64,000 nt of DNA from Actinobacillus suis ATCC 33415 (GTDB lineage Bacteria > Pseudomonadota > Gammaproteobacteria > Enterobacterales > Pasteurellaceae). The notes under the pieces are model-generated. The model searched no databases and had not been told where the DNA came from. It saw only the letters and a program-made list of their open reading frames with translations. How positions within the stretch are numbered: position 1 is the first letter of the stretch; each line of letters opens with the position of its first letter. The translations under genes and the position numbers were made by a program. The stretch is from the NCBI RefSeq assembly GCF_000739435.1, contig NZ_CP009159.1:558001-622000 (forward strand). The letters run 5' to 3'. Below are positions 36,497 to 46,404 of the stretch, in pieces.

Positions 36497-39307
36497 TTAA
36501 AGCGTTAAAGCTTCTGCCACTAATTGTTTTTGTTGCTGAGTATGCAATGAAGTATAGCCCACCGCAGGAGATGCAGATGCAGGACGGCCTGCATAAGTTA
36601 ACTTCGCTTTTTCTGGGACTGATGCTTCAAAATTATGTTTACTGCAATACCATGCGCCTTGATTAAGCGGCTCTTCTTGACACCAAACAAAGTCTTTTAC
36701 ATGTACGTAAGGTTCTAATACTTTTTTCATATCCTCATATGGGAATGGATAAAGTTGTTCGATACGAACAATCGCTACATCAGTTTGTTCGTTTTGGCGG
36801 CGTTGTTCGAGTAAATCGTAATAAACCTTACCTGAACACATCACAACACGTTTCACTTTTTTCGCCTTGATATTACTGTCAATTTCGCCGATCACCGTTT
36901 GGAATTCGCCATCAACCAATTCTGCTAAGGAAGAAACCGCTAATGGGTGGCGTAATAACGATTTAGGTGAAATCGCAACTAATGGACGACGCATTTTGCG
37001 AATCGCTTGGCGGCGGAGCATATGGTAAACCTGTGCCGGTGTACTTGGTACACAAACTTGCATATTTTGTTGGGCACAAAGCTGCAAGTAACGTTCCAGA
37101 CGAGCGGAAGAGTGTTCCGGACCTTGTCCTTCATAACCGTGTGGAAGCAACATCACTAGACCGCACATTCTGCCCCATTTTTGTTCTCCAGAGCTGATAA
37201 ATTGGTCGATAACGATTTGTGCGCCATTGGCAAAGTCACCGAACTGTGCTTCCCAAATGGTTAATGTTTTCGGGTCGGTTGTCGCATATCCATATTCAAA
37301 GGCTAATACCGCTTCTTCGGAAAGTACCGAATCCCACACTTCAAAACGCCCTTGATTTGCGTGTAAATGAGCAAGCGGTACATAACCTGTACCGTCATTT
37401 TGGTTATGTACAACCGCATGGCGGTGGAAGAATGTACCACGACCGGCATCTTCTCCGGATAAACGCACGTGCGTACCTTCATCTAATAGGGTAGCGTATG
37501 CCATCGTTTCCGCCATACCCCAATCTAATAATTTTTTACCTTCGTACATCTCTTTACGGTCGTTATAGATTTTCTCGACGCGAGAATGTGGTCGTAAACT
37601 TTCAGGATATTCGCATACACGTTTTGCTAGAGTTTGGAAACGATCTAATGGAAATTTGCTTTCATACGGTGCTGTCCAGTCATAATTGAGGTATTGCAAC
37701 CAATCAACCGCCGCCATATCCATCTCACGCCATTCCGGTACAACACGATCACCGTTATCCAACGCATCACGATAGTTATTCATTATTTCAGTGGCTTGAT
37801 CTTGGTTTAATACGCCTTCGGCAACTAAACGATCTGCATAGACTTTACGCGGTGTCGGGTGTTTTTTAATGATGCTATACATCATTGGTTGTGTAGCTAA
37901 CGGTTCATCCGCCTCATTATGACCATGACGACGGTAAGAAATCAGATCGATAAAAATATCGCGTTTGAATAAGGTACGATATTCGACTGCCATTCGGGCA
38001 GCAAATGCGACTGCTTCAGGATCATCACCATTAACGTGAATAATCGGTGCCTGAATCATTTTGGCAATATCAGTACAGAATTCGGTTGAACGAGTGTCGT
38101 TCGGGTTAGAGGTGGTAAAACCGATTTGGTTATTGATCACGATTCGAATCGTACCGCCAACTTTATAACCTCGAGCATTAGACATATTTAAGGTTTCTTG
38201 TACTACGCCTTGACCAGCAACAGCCGAATCGCCATGTACGGTAACAGCTAAGACTTTATTATACTCAGTGTCACGTATACGTTCTTGACGTGCACGTACC
38301 GAACCGATAACCACAGGGCTTACGATTTCTAAATGCGATGGGTTAAATGCAAGGGTTAAATGCACACGTTCGCCGTCCACATCGAAATCAGATGAGAAAC
38401 CTTGGTGATATTTCACGTCACCAGTACGGTTATCATCGGCGTGTTTGCCTGCAAATTCATCAAATAATTCCGCCGGTTTTTTACCCAATACGTTTACCAA
38501 CATATTTAAACGGCCTCGGTGCGCCATCCCCATCACCACGTCTTTCATACCTTGGCGACCAGCATGACGAATGATTTCTTTCATCATTGGAATAAATGCA
38601 TCGCTACCTTCGAGTGAGAAACGTTTTGCTCCGGGGAATTTTGCGCCGAGATAACGTTCAAGACCGTCAGCAGCGGTTAATTCGGTAAGTAAATTGACTT
38701 TTTCTTCGTGCGAGAACAACGGTTTATTTAAGGTGCTTTCAATTTTTGCTTGTAGCCAGTTACGTTGTTCCATATCTTGCACGTGCATAAACTCTAAACC
38801 TATTGTACCCAAATAGGTTTGTTTTAATGCATCGGCAAGATCACTAAATTTCATTGTTTCTTTGCCATAAACATATTTACCAATCGTAACGGTTTCATTT
38901 AGATCCGCATCGGTAAAACCGTGATGGCGGTAATCTAATTCAGGTACTTGAGAGGTTTTCCAACGATAATAACCAAGAGGGTCGAGTTTTGCTTCAAGAT
39001 AACCACGGAAACGGTGAGCGTTAATCCATTGTAATAAACGAACTTGTTTGGCGCTGGCTTCCGGATCGATAACCGTAACGGATTCCGGGACATTTTCACG
39101 GGCGAGTTTACGGAAATAGTCACGCACTTGCGAATGGGGTTGTTCTACGACTTGCGTTTTCGGAAGGGTATCAAAGATGGTACACCAGCTAGCATCAACG
39201 CTAGTTGGGTCTTCAAGATATTGTTCGTAGATTTCTTCAACATAAGCTTGGTTAGAACCACCGAAAGGTGAGGAAGCTAACCAGTCTTCAAAATTTTTAT
39301 GTTGCAT
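36497..39307 (-). CDS. sucA: 2-oxoglutarate dehydrogenase E1
   Basis: Thiamine diphosphate-dependent E1 decarboxylates 2-oxoglutarate. At 936 residues it is full length. Visible are SSPFGGSNQAYVEEIYEQYL at the N-terminus, MAHRGRLNMLVNVLGK, the ThDP motif region GDSAVAGQGVVQETLNM with IVINNQIGFTTSNP, and GQGPEHSSARLERYLQL toward the C-terminus. Upstream DNA (39308-39490) should hold the sucAB promoter. No sdh or gltA genes are adjacent, unlike E. coli. Confidence 0.97.
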   Translation of the reverse strand: MQHKNFEDWLASSPFGGSNQAYVEEIYEQYLEDPTSVDASWCTIFDTLPKTQVVEQPHSQVRDYFRKLARENVPESVTVIDPEASAKQVRLLQWINAHRFRGYLEAKLDPLGYYRWKTSQVPELDYRHHGFTDADLNETVTIGKYVYGKETMKFSDLADALKQTYLGTIGLEFMHVQDMEQRNWLQAKIESTLNKPLFSHEEKVNLLTELTAADGLERYLGAKFPGAKRFSLEGSDAFIPMMKEIIRHAGRQGMKDVVMGMAHRGRLNMLVNVLGKKPAELFDEFAGKHADDNRTGDVKYHQGFSSDFDVDGERVHLTLAFNPSHLEIVSPVVIGSVRARQERIRDTEYNKVLAVTVHGDSAVAGQGVVQETLNMSNARGYKVGGTIRIVINNQIGFTTSNPNDTRSTEFCTDIAKMIQAPIIHVNGDDPEAVAFAARMAVEYRTLFKRDIFIDLISYRRHGHNEADEPLATQPMMYSIIKKHPTPRKVYADRLVAEGVLNQDQATEIMNNYRDALDNGDRVVPEWREMDMAAVDWLQYLNYDWTAPYESKFPLDRFQTLAKRVCEYPESLRPHSRVEKIYNDRKEMYEGKKLLDWGMAETMAYATLLDEGTHVRLSGEDAGRGTFFHRHAVVHNQNDGTGYVPLAHLHANQGRFEVWDSVLSEEAVLAFEYGYATTDPKTLTIWEAQFGDFANGAQIVIDQFISSGEQKWGRMCGLVMLLPHGYEGQGPEHSSARLERYLQLCAQQNMQVCVPSTPAQVYHMLRRQAIRKMRRPLVAISPKSLLRHPLAVSSLAELVDGEFQTVIGEIDSNIKAKKVKRVVMCSGKVYYDLLEQRRQNEQTDVAIVRIEQLYPFPYEDMKKVLEPYVHVKDFVWCQEEPLNQGAWYCSKHNFEASVPEKAKLTYAGRPASASPAVGYTSLHTQQQKQLVAEALTL

Positions 39308-39490
39308 ACAGACCTAACCTTGTATATTTGTGTGTTTATTGAGTTATGACGAGTATTATATACGCTAATATAAATAAAATGGATTAAAACACCATGCTAT
39401 TAGGCGATTTATAAATCAATGATGCTATTATGCCTAAAAATTTAAGTGAAGAATGTGAGCTAAGTCAGATTTTTAACAGATTGATAACAA

Positions 39491-39549
39491 ATAAGCGGTC
39501 TTTTTTGGCGAAAAATTTGCAAAAGAAATGCTAAAAAAGACCGCTTATA
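39491..39549 (-). terminator. znuC terminator built from an uptake-signal pair
   Basis: ATAAGCGGTCTTTTTT and AAAAAAGACCGCTTAT are perfect complements; the long T-run on either strand makes it a good terminator. Confidence 0.8.
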
Positions 39550-39562
39550 TTTATATTTAACA

Positions 39563-40363
39563 CTAATGACTGCAATGGCATTGTCCGCTACAGACATCAC
39601 CGTGTAAGTTGTGATGATGGTTGTGGTGGTGAGAATAAAAGGCAACATTTTTGGCAAATTGGTCACCAAAGAAATGGATAAAATGCGGATCATTGGTCAC
39701 CATTTCCGGTGTGCCGGCACAACAAATATGCTTATTCACGCATAAAACTTCATCAGTATTTGCCATTACGATGTTTAAATCGTGCGAAACCATCAAAATT
39801 GCGCAATTTAACCACGAACGAGTATTATTTAATAGTTGATAGAGTTCGGTTTGCCCTGTAATATCCACCCCTTGCATCGGTTCGTCTAAAACTAATAATT
39901 GCGGGCGATCTAAAATAGCTCGAGCAAGTAAAACGCGCTGCAATTCACCGCCGGATAATTTCTGCATACTATTTTCTGCTAAATGCGTAATAGAAAAGAG
40001 TGCAAGAGCTTCTTGAATCGCTTGTGCAGAGCAGTTCGGTTTTAGTGATAGAAATTTTTGCACCGTAATTGGCATTGAATGATCCAAATGCAATTTTTGC
40101 GGCACATAACCGATTTTAAGCCCTTTTTGATGAATAACCTTGCCCTTGGTTGGAGCAAGTAACTTGAGTAATACTTTAAGTAACGTCGATTTTCCGCCGC
40201 CATTTGGGCCGACAATCGTCGTAATAGAATTCGCATATACCGTTAAATTGATATTTTGCAAAGCTTTTTGACCACCGAAACTTACTTCAATTTGTTGAAG
40301 TTCTACAAGAGGCTCGCCCTTTTTTTTAGGCTGCGGTACAGGAGTAAGTTGTTTTATTTGCAT
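39563..40363 (-). CDS. znuC: Zinc ABC transporter ATP-binding protein ZnuC
   Basis: The 266-residue ABC ATPase has Walker [14 protein letters not shown], signature [14 protein letters not shown] and Walker [13 protein letters not shown]. It would energise ZnuB (26333). The C-terminus is rich in His and Cys ([13 protein letters not shown] then CSGQCHCSH), a probable zinc-sensing or buffering tail. It is divergent from mepM, as zinc genes are near mepM in E. coli and H. influenzae. Confidence 0.94.
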   Translation of the reverse strand: MQIKQLTPVPQPKKKGEPLVELQQIEVSFGGQKALQNINLTVYANSITTIVGPNGGGKSTLLKVLLKLLAPTKGKVIHQKGLKIGYVPQKLHLDHSMPITVQKFLSLKPNCSAQAIQEALALFSITHLAENSMQKLSGGELQRVLLARAILDRPQLLVLDEPMQGVDITGQTELYQLLNNTRSWLNCAILMVSHDLNIVMANTDEVLCVNKHICCAGTPEMVTNDPHFIHFFGDQFAKNVAFYSHHHNHHHNLHGDVCSGQCHCSH

Positions 40364-40383
40364 TATTTTAAAAAAATTAAGGG

Positions 40384-40392
40384 TATAATATA
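40384..40392. promoter_or_regulatory. Possible Zur operator core between znuC and mepM
   Basis: TATAATATA equals the core of the enterobacterial Zur box (TATAnTATA), but the outer half-sites are poor. It may simply be a -10 region. Confidence 0.25.
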
Positions 40393-40499
40393 AAGGCGAA
40401 CAAGTTAGCTGATTTTTGTGATGCTGACAAGAATGAATTTTCTAAAAGAACTTTTGTCGAATTTTTTTGTAATAAGTAAAAGATAATATAGGACATATT

Positions 40500-42005
40500 T
40501 TGCAACACGTTATTCTAGCAAGAGATCGTCGTCGAAAGAAATCCCGTTTGAAGGGATTACTTTTCTTTATGGCGCTGTTATCGATTTTTATCGGTATTGT
40601 ACTTGCTTTAAAAAATCAACCATCCATTAGCAGCGCAACAAATCAAGAACAATATGTTGTGCTTGATGAACAAACTGAAAAACATAAGGATGAGCCGGAA
40701 CAAGCTGATGTGGCGGCAGGGGATCAAACAACGGATAATGAACAAACTGATCCTAATTCAGCAGAAGAGGTTGGCGCGGAAGATGCTAATGCAACCTCTT
40801 ATGAAGATTTGCTCAATGAAAAGGATGATGAAGTAGAAGGACAAGAAGGCACGACAGTTAACAAAGAAACTGAAAAGCCAGAAGAAAAGTTATCGCCGGA
40901 AGCGGAGAAGGTATTAGATGAAATCTTAGAGGTTGCCGATGAAGCATTACGCATTCAAGATCAGTTTAGTTATACCGTCGGTCGCGGCGATAAATTAAAA
41001 GACGTTTTAGAGCAGTCTGGTTTAGGCATAAGTGTTGCGCGAGCAATGATCAAGCGCTTCCCTGAGCTTGCTAATTTAGATGGTGGACAACAATTTTACT
41101 GGATCTTAGATAACCACGGTGAATTGGAATATATGAACTGGTTGGTATCTGAAAAAGAAGAACGTATTTATGAGCGTAAAGATAACGGTAAATGGGTTTT
41201 TCAAAAGATACAGAAAAAAGGTGAATGGCGACAAGATGTTGTGCGAGGTTCGATTGATGGAAGTTTTGCAACAAGTCTTAAAAACGTAGGGTTATCTGAA
41301 CGCCAAGTCAATCAATTAGCGGTCGGATTACAATCACAAATTGCAACTAATAAACTTAAAAAAGGCGATCGTTTTGCGATCTTAGTAAAACGTGAATACA
41401 TTAATGGCACGGTAACGGATGTCGGTAATGTTGAAGGAATTTTAATTGTAAGCGGTAAAAAACGTTATTATGCGATTCAGGCAGATAACGGACGTTACTA
41501 TAGCAGCCATGGTGAGACCTTAAGCAAAGGTTTTGCTCGTATTCCATTGTTGTTCAGTGCGAGAGTTTCATCATCTTATAACCCTAGACGGGTTCACCCG
41601 ATCACACGTCGAGTGAGACCGCATAACGGTGTGGATTTCGGTGTGCCGACAGGAACTCCGATTATTGCCCCGGGTGATGGTGTAGTGGAGCATATCGCTT
41701 ATCAAGCAAGGGGAGCAGGACGTTATATTAAGATCCGGCACGGACATATTACAACCGTGTATATGCATCTAAGTAAAACGCTTGTACGTGTAGGGCAGAA
41801 CGTGAAAAAAGGTGAGCGTATTGCGCTCTCAGGAAATACTGGTGGATCAACTGGTCCGCATTTACATTATGAATTCCATATTAATGGACGACCGGTTAAC
41901 CCGATGACGGTAAAATTACCTGGTTCCAGTTCAGGTATGGCAAGCAAAGAACGACAATCTTTCTTAAAACGGGCAAAAGCTGTAGAAGCGAAGCTTAAAC
42001 TTTAA
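40500..42005 (+). CDS. mepM: M23 family murein DD-endopeptidase (MepM-like)
   Basis: MepM-type enzymes cut peptide cross-links in murein to allow sacculus growth. The 501-residue product has an N-terminal membrane anchor (about residues 17-38), a low-complexity acidic linker (about 50-140), an OapA/LysM-like region ([18 protein letters not shown]) and a LytM domain with HNGVDFG (about 376) and [10 protein letters not shown] (about 452-461), the expected Zn ligands. Translation appears to begin at TTG 40500 with TAGGA upstream; the next ATG would remove the basic start of the membrane anchor. Confidence 0.92.
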   Translation: MQHVILARDRRRKKSRLKGLLFFMALLSIFIGIVLALKNQPSISSATNQEQYVVLDEQTEKHKDEPEQADVAAGDQTTDNEQTDPNSAEEVGAEDANATSYEDLLNEKDDEVEGQEGTTVNKETEKPEEKLSPEAEKVLDEILEVADEALRIQDQFSYTVGRGDKLKDVLEQSGLGISVARAMIKRFPELANLDGGQQFYWILDNHGELEYMNWLVSEKEERIYERKDNGKWVFQKIQKKGEWRQDVVRGSIDGSFATSLKNVGLSERQVNQLAVGLQSQIATNKLKKGDRFAILVKREYINGTVTDVGNVEGILIVSGKKRYYAIQADNGRYYSSHGETLSKGFARIPLLFSARVSSSYNPRRVHPITRRVRPHNGVDFGVPTGTPIIAPGDGVVEHIAYQARGAGRYIKIRHGHITTVYMHLSKTLVRVGQNVKKGERIALSGNTGGSTGPHLHYEFHINGRPVNPMTVKLPGSSSGMASKERQSFLKRAKAVEAKLKL

Positions 42006-42023
42006 TTTTTTAGGGAATTTACA

Positions 42024-42710
42024 ATGAAAAAAAATGCGATTGCATTATTAGGTCTATCCATATTAAGTACATCAGTAATGGCTGATGATGCAAGCCTCAA
42101 ACGCACGTTAGAAAGAATGGGGGCAACGAATGTTAAAATCAGTGATTCGGCATTACCAGGTTTTAGAACTGCAGTTTCAAATGAGGGAGTAGTTCAAATT
42201 AGTGAGAATGGACGTTTTGTGATTCAAGGTCAGATTTTTGAACTGAAAAACGGCAAAGCGGTTGATATTACTAATAAATCCTTACTTGCTGATTTAAATT
42301 CTCTAGAAAAAGAGATGATTATTTATCCGGCGAAGAATGAAAAACATATAGTGACTGTGTTTATGGATATTACGTGTCACTACTGTCATTTGATGTTCCA
42401 ACGTATTAAAGAATATAACGATTTAGGTATTACGCTTCGTTTTCTTGCTTTCCCTCGTGGTGGTATGAATACTCAAACAGCGAAACAAATGGAAGCGATT
42501 TGGACATCAACCGATAAAGTAAAAGCGTTAAATGATGCGGAAAACGGTACTTTACCAAAAGAAGTTAAAATACCAAATATTGTGAAAAAACACTATGAGC
42601 TTGGGATTAAATTTGGCGTAACAGGGACACCAAATATGGTTGATAGTAGCGGACAATTAATTGCAGGGTACGTTGAGCCGAAAGAATTACTCAAAATGCT
42701 AAGCGAATAG
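42024..42710 (+). CDS. dsbC: Thiol:disulfide interchange protein DsbC
   Basis: DsbC is a periplasmic disulfide isomerase dimer. The 228-residue product has a signal peptide ending SVMA-DD, an N-terminal dimerisation domain and a thioredoxin domain with the active site CHYC (Cys118-Cys121) and the cis-Pro region GVTGTPNMV. E. coli DsbC has CGYC and an extra structural disulfide; here the dipeptide is His-Tyr and no other Cys is present. It lies 18 bases after mepM and shares its direction. Confidence 0.93.
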   Translation: MKKNAIALLGLSILSTSVMADDASLKRTLERMGATNVKISDSALPGFRTAVSNEGVVQISENGRFVIQGQIFELKNGKAVDITNKSLLADLNSLEKEMIIYPAKNEKHIVTVFMDITCHYCHLMFQRIKEYNDLGITLRFLAFPRGGMNTQTAKQMEAIWTSTDKVKALNDAENGTLPKEVKIPNIVKKHYELGIKFGVTGTPNMVDSSGQLIAGYVEPKELLKMLSE

Positions 42711-42726
42711 CATTAAGTTCTTGAAT

Positions 42727-42778
42727 ACAAGCGGTCTGATTTTGTAAAATTTTTGCAAAATTATACCGCTTGTTTTAT
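42727..42778 (+). terminator. Inverted uptake-signal terminator after dsbC
   Basis: ACAAGCGGT and ACCGCTTGT, then TTTTATTT; inner pairing with AAAATTTTTGCAAAATT strengthens the stem. Confidence 0.65.
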
Positions 42779-42802
42779 TTATAACGAAAAGAAGAAAATC
42801 CA

Positions 42803-44518
42803 GTGCAAAAGCTAATCAAACAACGATCTAAACTCACATCTATAAAATTATCAGAACATCCTTTACTAAATCGACTCTATCAAAGTCGTGGTATCTCTTC
42901 GCCTCAGGAGTTAGAGCGAACCTTGCAATTTTTACATAGACCCCATCAATTAGCGAATATTGATGCGGCGGTTGAGTTGTTGGTAGATGCCTATAAGCAA
43001 CAATTACGCATTATTATTGTTGGAGATTTTGACGCGGATGGTGCAACCAGTACATCATTGGCAATTTTGGCATTACGTCAATTAGGCTTTGAAAAGGTTG
43101 ATTATCTGATTCCGGATCGTTTTTCACAAGGCTACGGTCTAAGTCTGGCGGTTGCTGAAATGGTATTAGCCAAAGGTGCAGATATTGTGATGACAGTGGA
43201 TAACGGTATTTCTTCCTTTGAAGGAATTGATTTTCTAAAAGAGCACGGTATCAAAGTTTTAGTTACCGATCATCATTTACCGGCAGAAAGCTTGCCGAAT
43301 GCGGATGCGATGGTGAATCCGAATTTGGCGGATTGTACTTTCCCTTCAAAATCTTTAGCCGGAGTGGGGGTAGCGTTCTATGTGATGTTGGCACTTCGAG
43401 GCAGAATGCGTGAATTAGGATGCTTTAAAGAGCAAGAACCTAATTTAGCGGAATTATTGGATCTTGTTGCATTGGGAACAGTAGCGGATGTGGTTCCGCT
43501 TGATCATAATAACCGAATTTTAGTTCATCAAGGATTAAACCGTATTCGTTCGGGGCATTGTCGAGCAGGTATTCGTGCTTTAGCGGAAGTGTCTAAGCGA
43601 GATTTATCTTCTCTACAAGCTAGCGATTTAGGTTTTGCAATTGCCCCTCGTTTAAATGCGGCAGGACGTTTGGAAAATATGTCGTTAGGCGTAGAACTGC
43701 TCATTGCAGAGAATATGGAGATTGCACGTCAATTAGCATTTGAATTGGATAGCCTCAACCAAACCCGTAAAGAGTTTGAGCAAGAAATGAAGACGGAAGC
43801 CTTGGCAATTTGCGCAAATTTACCGAGTTTGATGCAAAAAGAACAAGCGCACGGTATTGTGTTATATCAACCGGATTGGCACCAAGGTGTGATCGGGATT
43901 TTAGCTTCACGTATTAAAGATCAATTTCATCGGCCGGTCATTGCGTTTGCACAAGAGGGTGAAAACAGTGAATATTTGAAAGGTTCGGCACGTTCAATTG
44001 CCGGATTACATATGCGTGATTTATTAGAACGTATAGATTCATTATATCCGGATTTAATTATTAAATTCGGTGGGCATGCGATGGCAGCAGGTTTAACAAT
44101 TCATCAAGAGAATTTTTTACGTTTTCAAAAAGTATTTGATGAAATTATTAATGAAATAATTGAACCGGAACAATTACAAGGTGTCATTTATACGGATGGG
44201 GAATTAGCACCATCTGAATTAAATATCGAAATAGCGGAATTATTACAGCAGGCGGGGCCTTGGGGACAAAACTTCCCAGAGCCTACGTTTGAAGGTGAAT
44301 TTCGTTTATTGCAACAGCGTATACTAGGTGGTAAACACTTAAAGTTAATGGTCGAGCAACCTAACGGTGGATTATTTGATGCAATTTGGTTTAATGCCGA
44401 TTTGCGTTATTTTCCTGATTTATCGATTAAACAAGTTAAATTGGTTTACAAACTTGATATAAATGAGTTTAGAGGGAATAAAAATTTACAATTAAGAGTC
44501 GAGACATTAATTATTTAG
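42803..44518 (+). CDS. recJ: Single-stranded-DNA exonuclease RecJ
   Basis: RecJ degrades ssDNA 5'-to-3' in RecF recombination and mismatch repair. The 571-residue product has DHH-family motifs VGDFDADGATSTSLAIL, TVDNGIS, VTDHHLP, LGTVADVVPL and the DHHA1 motif KFGGHAMAAGL. A GTG start at 42803 with GAAG upstream gives the expected N-terminus. The dsbC-recJ neighbourhood is the same as in E. coli. Confidence 0.96.
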   Translation: MQKLIKQRSKLTSIKLSEHPLLNRLYQSRGISSPQELERTLQFLHRPHQLANIDAAVELLVDAYKQQLRIIIVGDFDADGATSTSLAILALRQLGFEKVDYLIPDRFSQGYGLSLAVAEMVLAKGADIVMTVDNGISSFEGIDFLKEHGIKVLVTDHHLPAESLPNADAMVNPNLADCTFPSKSLAGVGVAFYVMLALRGRMRELGCFKEQEPNLAELLDLVALGTVADVVPLDHNNRILVHQGLNRIRSGHCRAGIRALAEVSKRDLSSLQASDLGFAIAPRLNAAGRLENMSLGVELLIAENMEIARQLAFELDSLNQTRKEFEQEMKTEALAICANLPSLMQKEQAHGIVLYQPDWHQGVIGILASRIKDQFHRPVIAFAQEGENSEYLKGSARSIAGLHMRDLLERIDSLYPDLIIKFGGHAMAAGLTIHQENFLRFQKVFDEIINEIIEPEQLQGVIYTDGELAPSELNIEIAELLQQAGPWGQNFPEPTFEGEFRLLQQRILGGKHLKLMVEQPNGGLFDAIWFNADLRYFPDLSIKQVKLVYKLDINEFRGNKNLQLRVETLII

Positions 44519-44642
44519 TTTATTCTATTTCTAACCCTAGAATAAAATAATATTGTGTTGTAAAATCTGCTCGCCTATATACCGATGGATGGTATTTAGA
44601 ACATATGAATGAAGTTTTTAATCTAACAAGGAACAACCAACG

Positions 44643-45491
44643 ATGAAAAATACGACTGTTTTTCGCGGATTGTTATTATCTGGTATCGCATTAGCCGTAG
44701 CTGCTTGTGGTAACTTAAGCAAAGTGACTGATGAAGGTACGACAGAAAATCCAGTATTCCCAAAAATCTCTGAATCAGAATTCAACCATGATGGTTCACA
44801 ATTCGGTTCATGGCCAAACTGGGAAAACGTTCGTCAAATCGAACGTGGTATGAACAAAGACCAATTATATAACCTAATCGGTCGCCCACACTTTGAAGAA
44901 GGCTTATATGGCGTTCGTGAGTGGGATTATGCATTTAACTATCGTGAGAATGGCGTGCACAAAATTTGTCAATACAAAATCTTATTTGACAAAAATATGA
45001 ATGCCCAAAGTTTCTTCTGGTATCCGAATGGCTGTAATGGTAACTCATCATTTAACTTAAGCGGTGACTTCTTATTCGATTTCGATAAAGACACATTAAC
45101 TGCGAAAGGTAAAGAAGTTGTTGATAGTGTTGCGACACAATTAAAATCATCTGGTGCGCAACAAGTTAAAGTTGCAGGTTATACAGACCGCTTAGGTTCA
45201 GAAAAATATAACTTAGATTTATCACAACGTCGTGCGAACATGGTGAAATCACGTTTAGTTCAACAAGGCGTAACAGCACAAATTAATGCTGTTGGTTATG
45301 GTAAAGCAAGCCAAGTTAAAGCGTGTGATGGTGAGTCAGGTCAAGCATTACGTGATTGTTTACGCCCTAACCGTCGTGTAGAAATTTCTGCAAACGGTGG
45401 CGTGTTAAAACAAAACGAAGGTGGTAATGTTGCAGGTCCTAACGGTCCAACGCCACTTTACCAAACTCCACAATATAACAGTAATAAATAA
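44643..45491 (+). CDS. Outer membrane lipoprotein: BamE/OmlA-like module fused to OmpA domain
   Basis: The 282-residue lipoprotein has lipobox VAAC (Cys at about 22). Residues 60-130 resemble the SmpA/OmlA fold (IERGMNKDQLYNLIGRPHFE, REWDYAFNY). Residues about 145-255 are an OmpA peptidoglycan-binding domain (FDFDKDTLTAKGKEVVDSVA, GYTDRLGSEKYNLDLSQRRA, CLRPNRRVEI). It probably tethers the outer membrane to murein. The strong codon bias suggests abundance. The true BamE is at 4932. Confidence 0.88.
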   Translation: MKNTTVFRGLLLSGIALAVAACGNLSKVTDEGTTENPVFPKISESEFNHDGSQFGSWPNWENVRQIERGMNKDQLYNLIGRPHFEEGLYGVREWDYAFNYRENGVHKICQYKILFDKNMNAQSFFWYPNGCNGNSSFNLSGDFLFDFDKDTLTAKGKEVVDSVATQLKSSGAQQVKVAGYTDRLGSEKYNLDLSQRRANMVKSRLVQQGVTAQINAVGYGKASQVKACDGESGQALRDCLRPNRRVEISANGGVLKQNEGGNVAGPNGPTPLYQTPQYNSNK

Positions 45492-45523
45492 TCTACTGTT
45501 TCGTGAGAACATAGAGTAAAATA

Positions 45524-45557
45524 TAAGGGCAATCAATTTTGATTGCCCTTATTTTTT
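45524..45557 (+). terminator. Terminator after the OmpA-type lipoprotein
   Basis: AAGGGCAATCAA and TTGATTGCCCTT followed by ATTTTTTC. Confidence 0.9.
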
Positions 45558-45585
45558 CTTACCACCCTGTAATAGGAGAATTTTT

Positions 45586-46404
45586 ATGCGTTATCAAGCG
45601 GTTGCTTTTGACTTAGATGGGACTTTACTTTCACCAAATGCGGTTATTTTAGAATCGAGTAAGCAAGCCATTCAAAAGGCACGAGAGAAAGGCGTAAAAA
45701 TTTTCTTTGTAACAGGCCGTCATCATACGGCCGTTCGTCCTTACTATGCGGAAATTGGTTTGGATACGCCAGTTGTTTGCTGCAATGGTACTTATTTATA
45801 TGATTTTCAACATGATAAAGTGCTGTCAGGTAACCCATTAACTGCAGAGCAAGCTTCCGGTTTAATTAATCAAGCGCAAGCGTTGGGTATTCATACGGCG
45901 GTATATTTTCGTGATGCAATGACTTATGAGCAGCTTAATCCGCATTTCACCAAGTTTCAAAAATGGGTACAATCTTGTCCGGAAGCTGTGCGTCCAAATG
46001 TTCATCAAGTTGAGAAATTTCAGCAAGAGATTGATAAAGGTACTACGGTTTGGAAAGTGTTAATTAGTGATACGGACTTAGCTAAAATGCAAAGTTTTGT
46101 TGAAAAATTACCGCTTGATCAATTTAGCCCGGAATGGTCTTGGGTGGATAGAGTGGATATTACCAGTGTCGGTAATAGTAAAGGCGCAATGTTGGCAGAA
46201 TTGCTAAAAATTGAAGGAATTGATCCGCAAAACGTAATTGCATTTGGTGACAATTTCAATGATATTTCTATGTTAGAACTGGTTGGTTTAGGTATCGCAA
46301 TGGGTGGTTCTGAGGCTGAAGTTCAGCAACGTGCGGATAAAACAATCGGCTCAAATAATGAAGACAGTATTGCCAAAGAATTAACGGAATTACTTAATTT
46401 ATAA
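45586..46404 (+). CDS. Cof-type HAD phosphatase
   Basis: A 272-residue HAD IIB (Cof) hydrolase. Motif I AFDLDGTLL, motif II FVTGR, the Lys in SKGAML and motif IV FGDNFNDISMLE are intact. Relatives (YidA, YbhA) dephosphorylate sugar phosphates or pyridoxal phosphate; the substrate cannot be told from sequence. TAGGAG precedes the ATG. The stop overlaps the narQ start (TAATG). Confidence 0.92.
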   Translation: MRYQAVAFDLDGTLLSPNAVILESSKQAIQKAREKGVKIFFVTGRHHTAVRPYYAEIGLDTPVVCCNGTYLYDFQHDKVLSGNPLTAEQASGLINQAQALGIHTAVYFRDAMTYEQLNPHFTKFQKWVQSCPEAVRPNVHQVEKFQQEIDKGTTVWKVLISDTDLAKMQSFVEKLPLDQFSPEWSWVDRVDITSVGNSKGAMLAELLKIEGIDPQNVIAFGDNFNDISMLELVGLGIAMGGSEAEVQQRADKTIGSNNEDSIAKELTELLNL

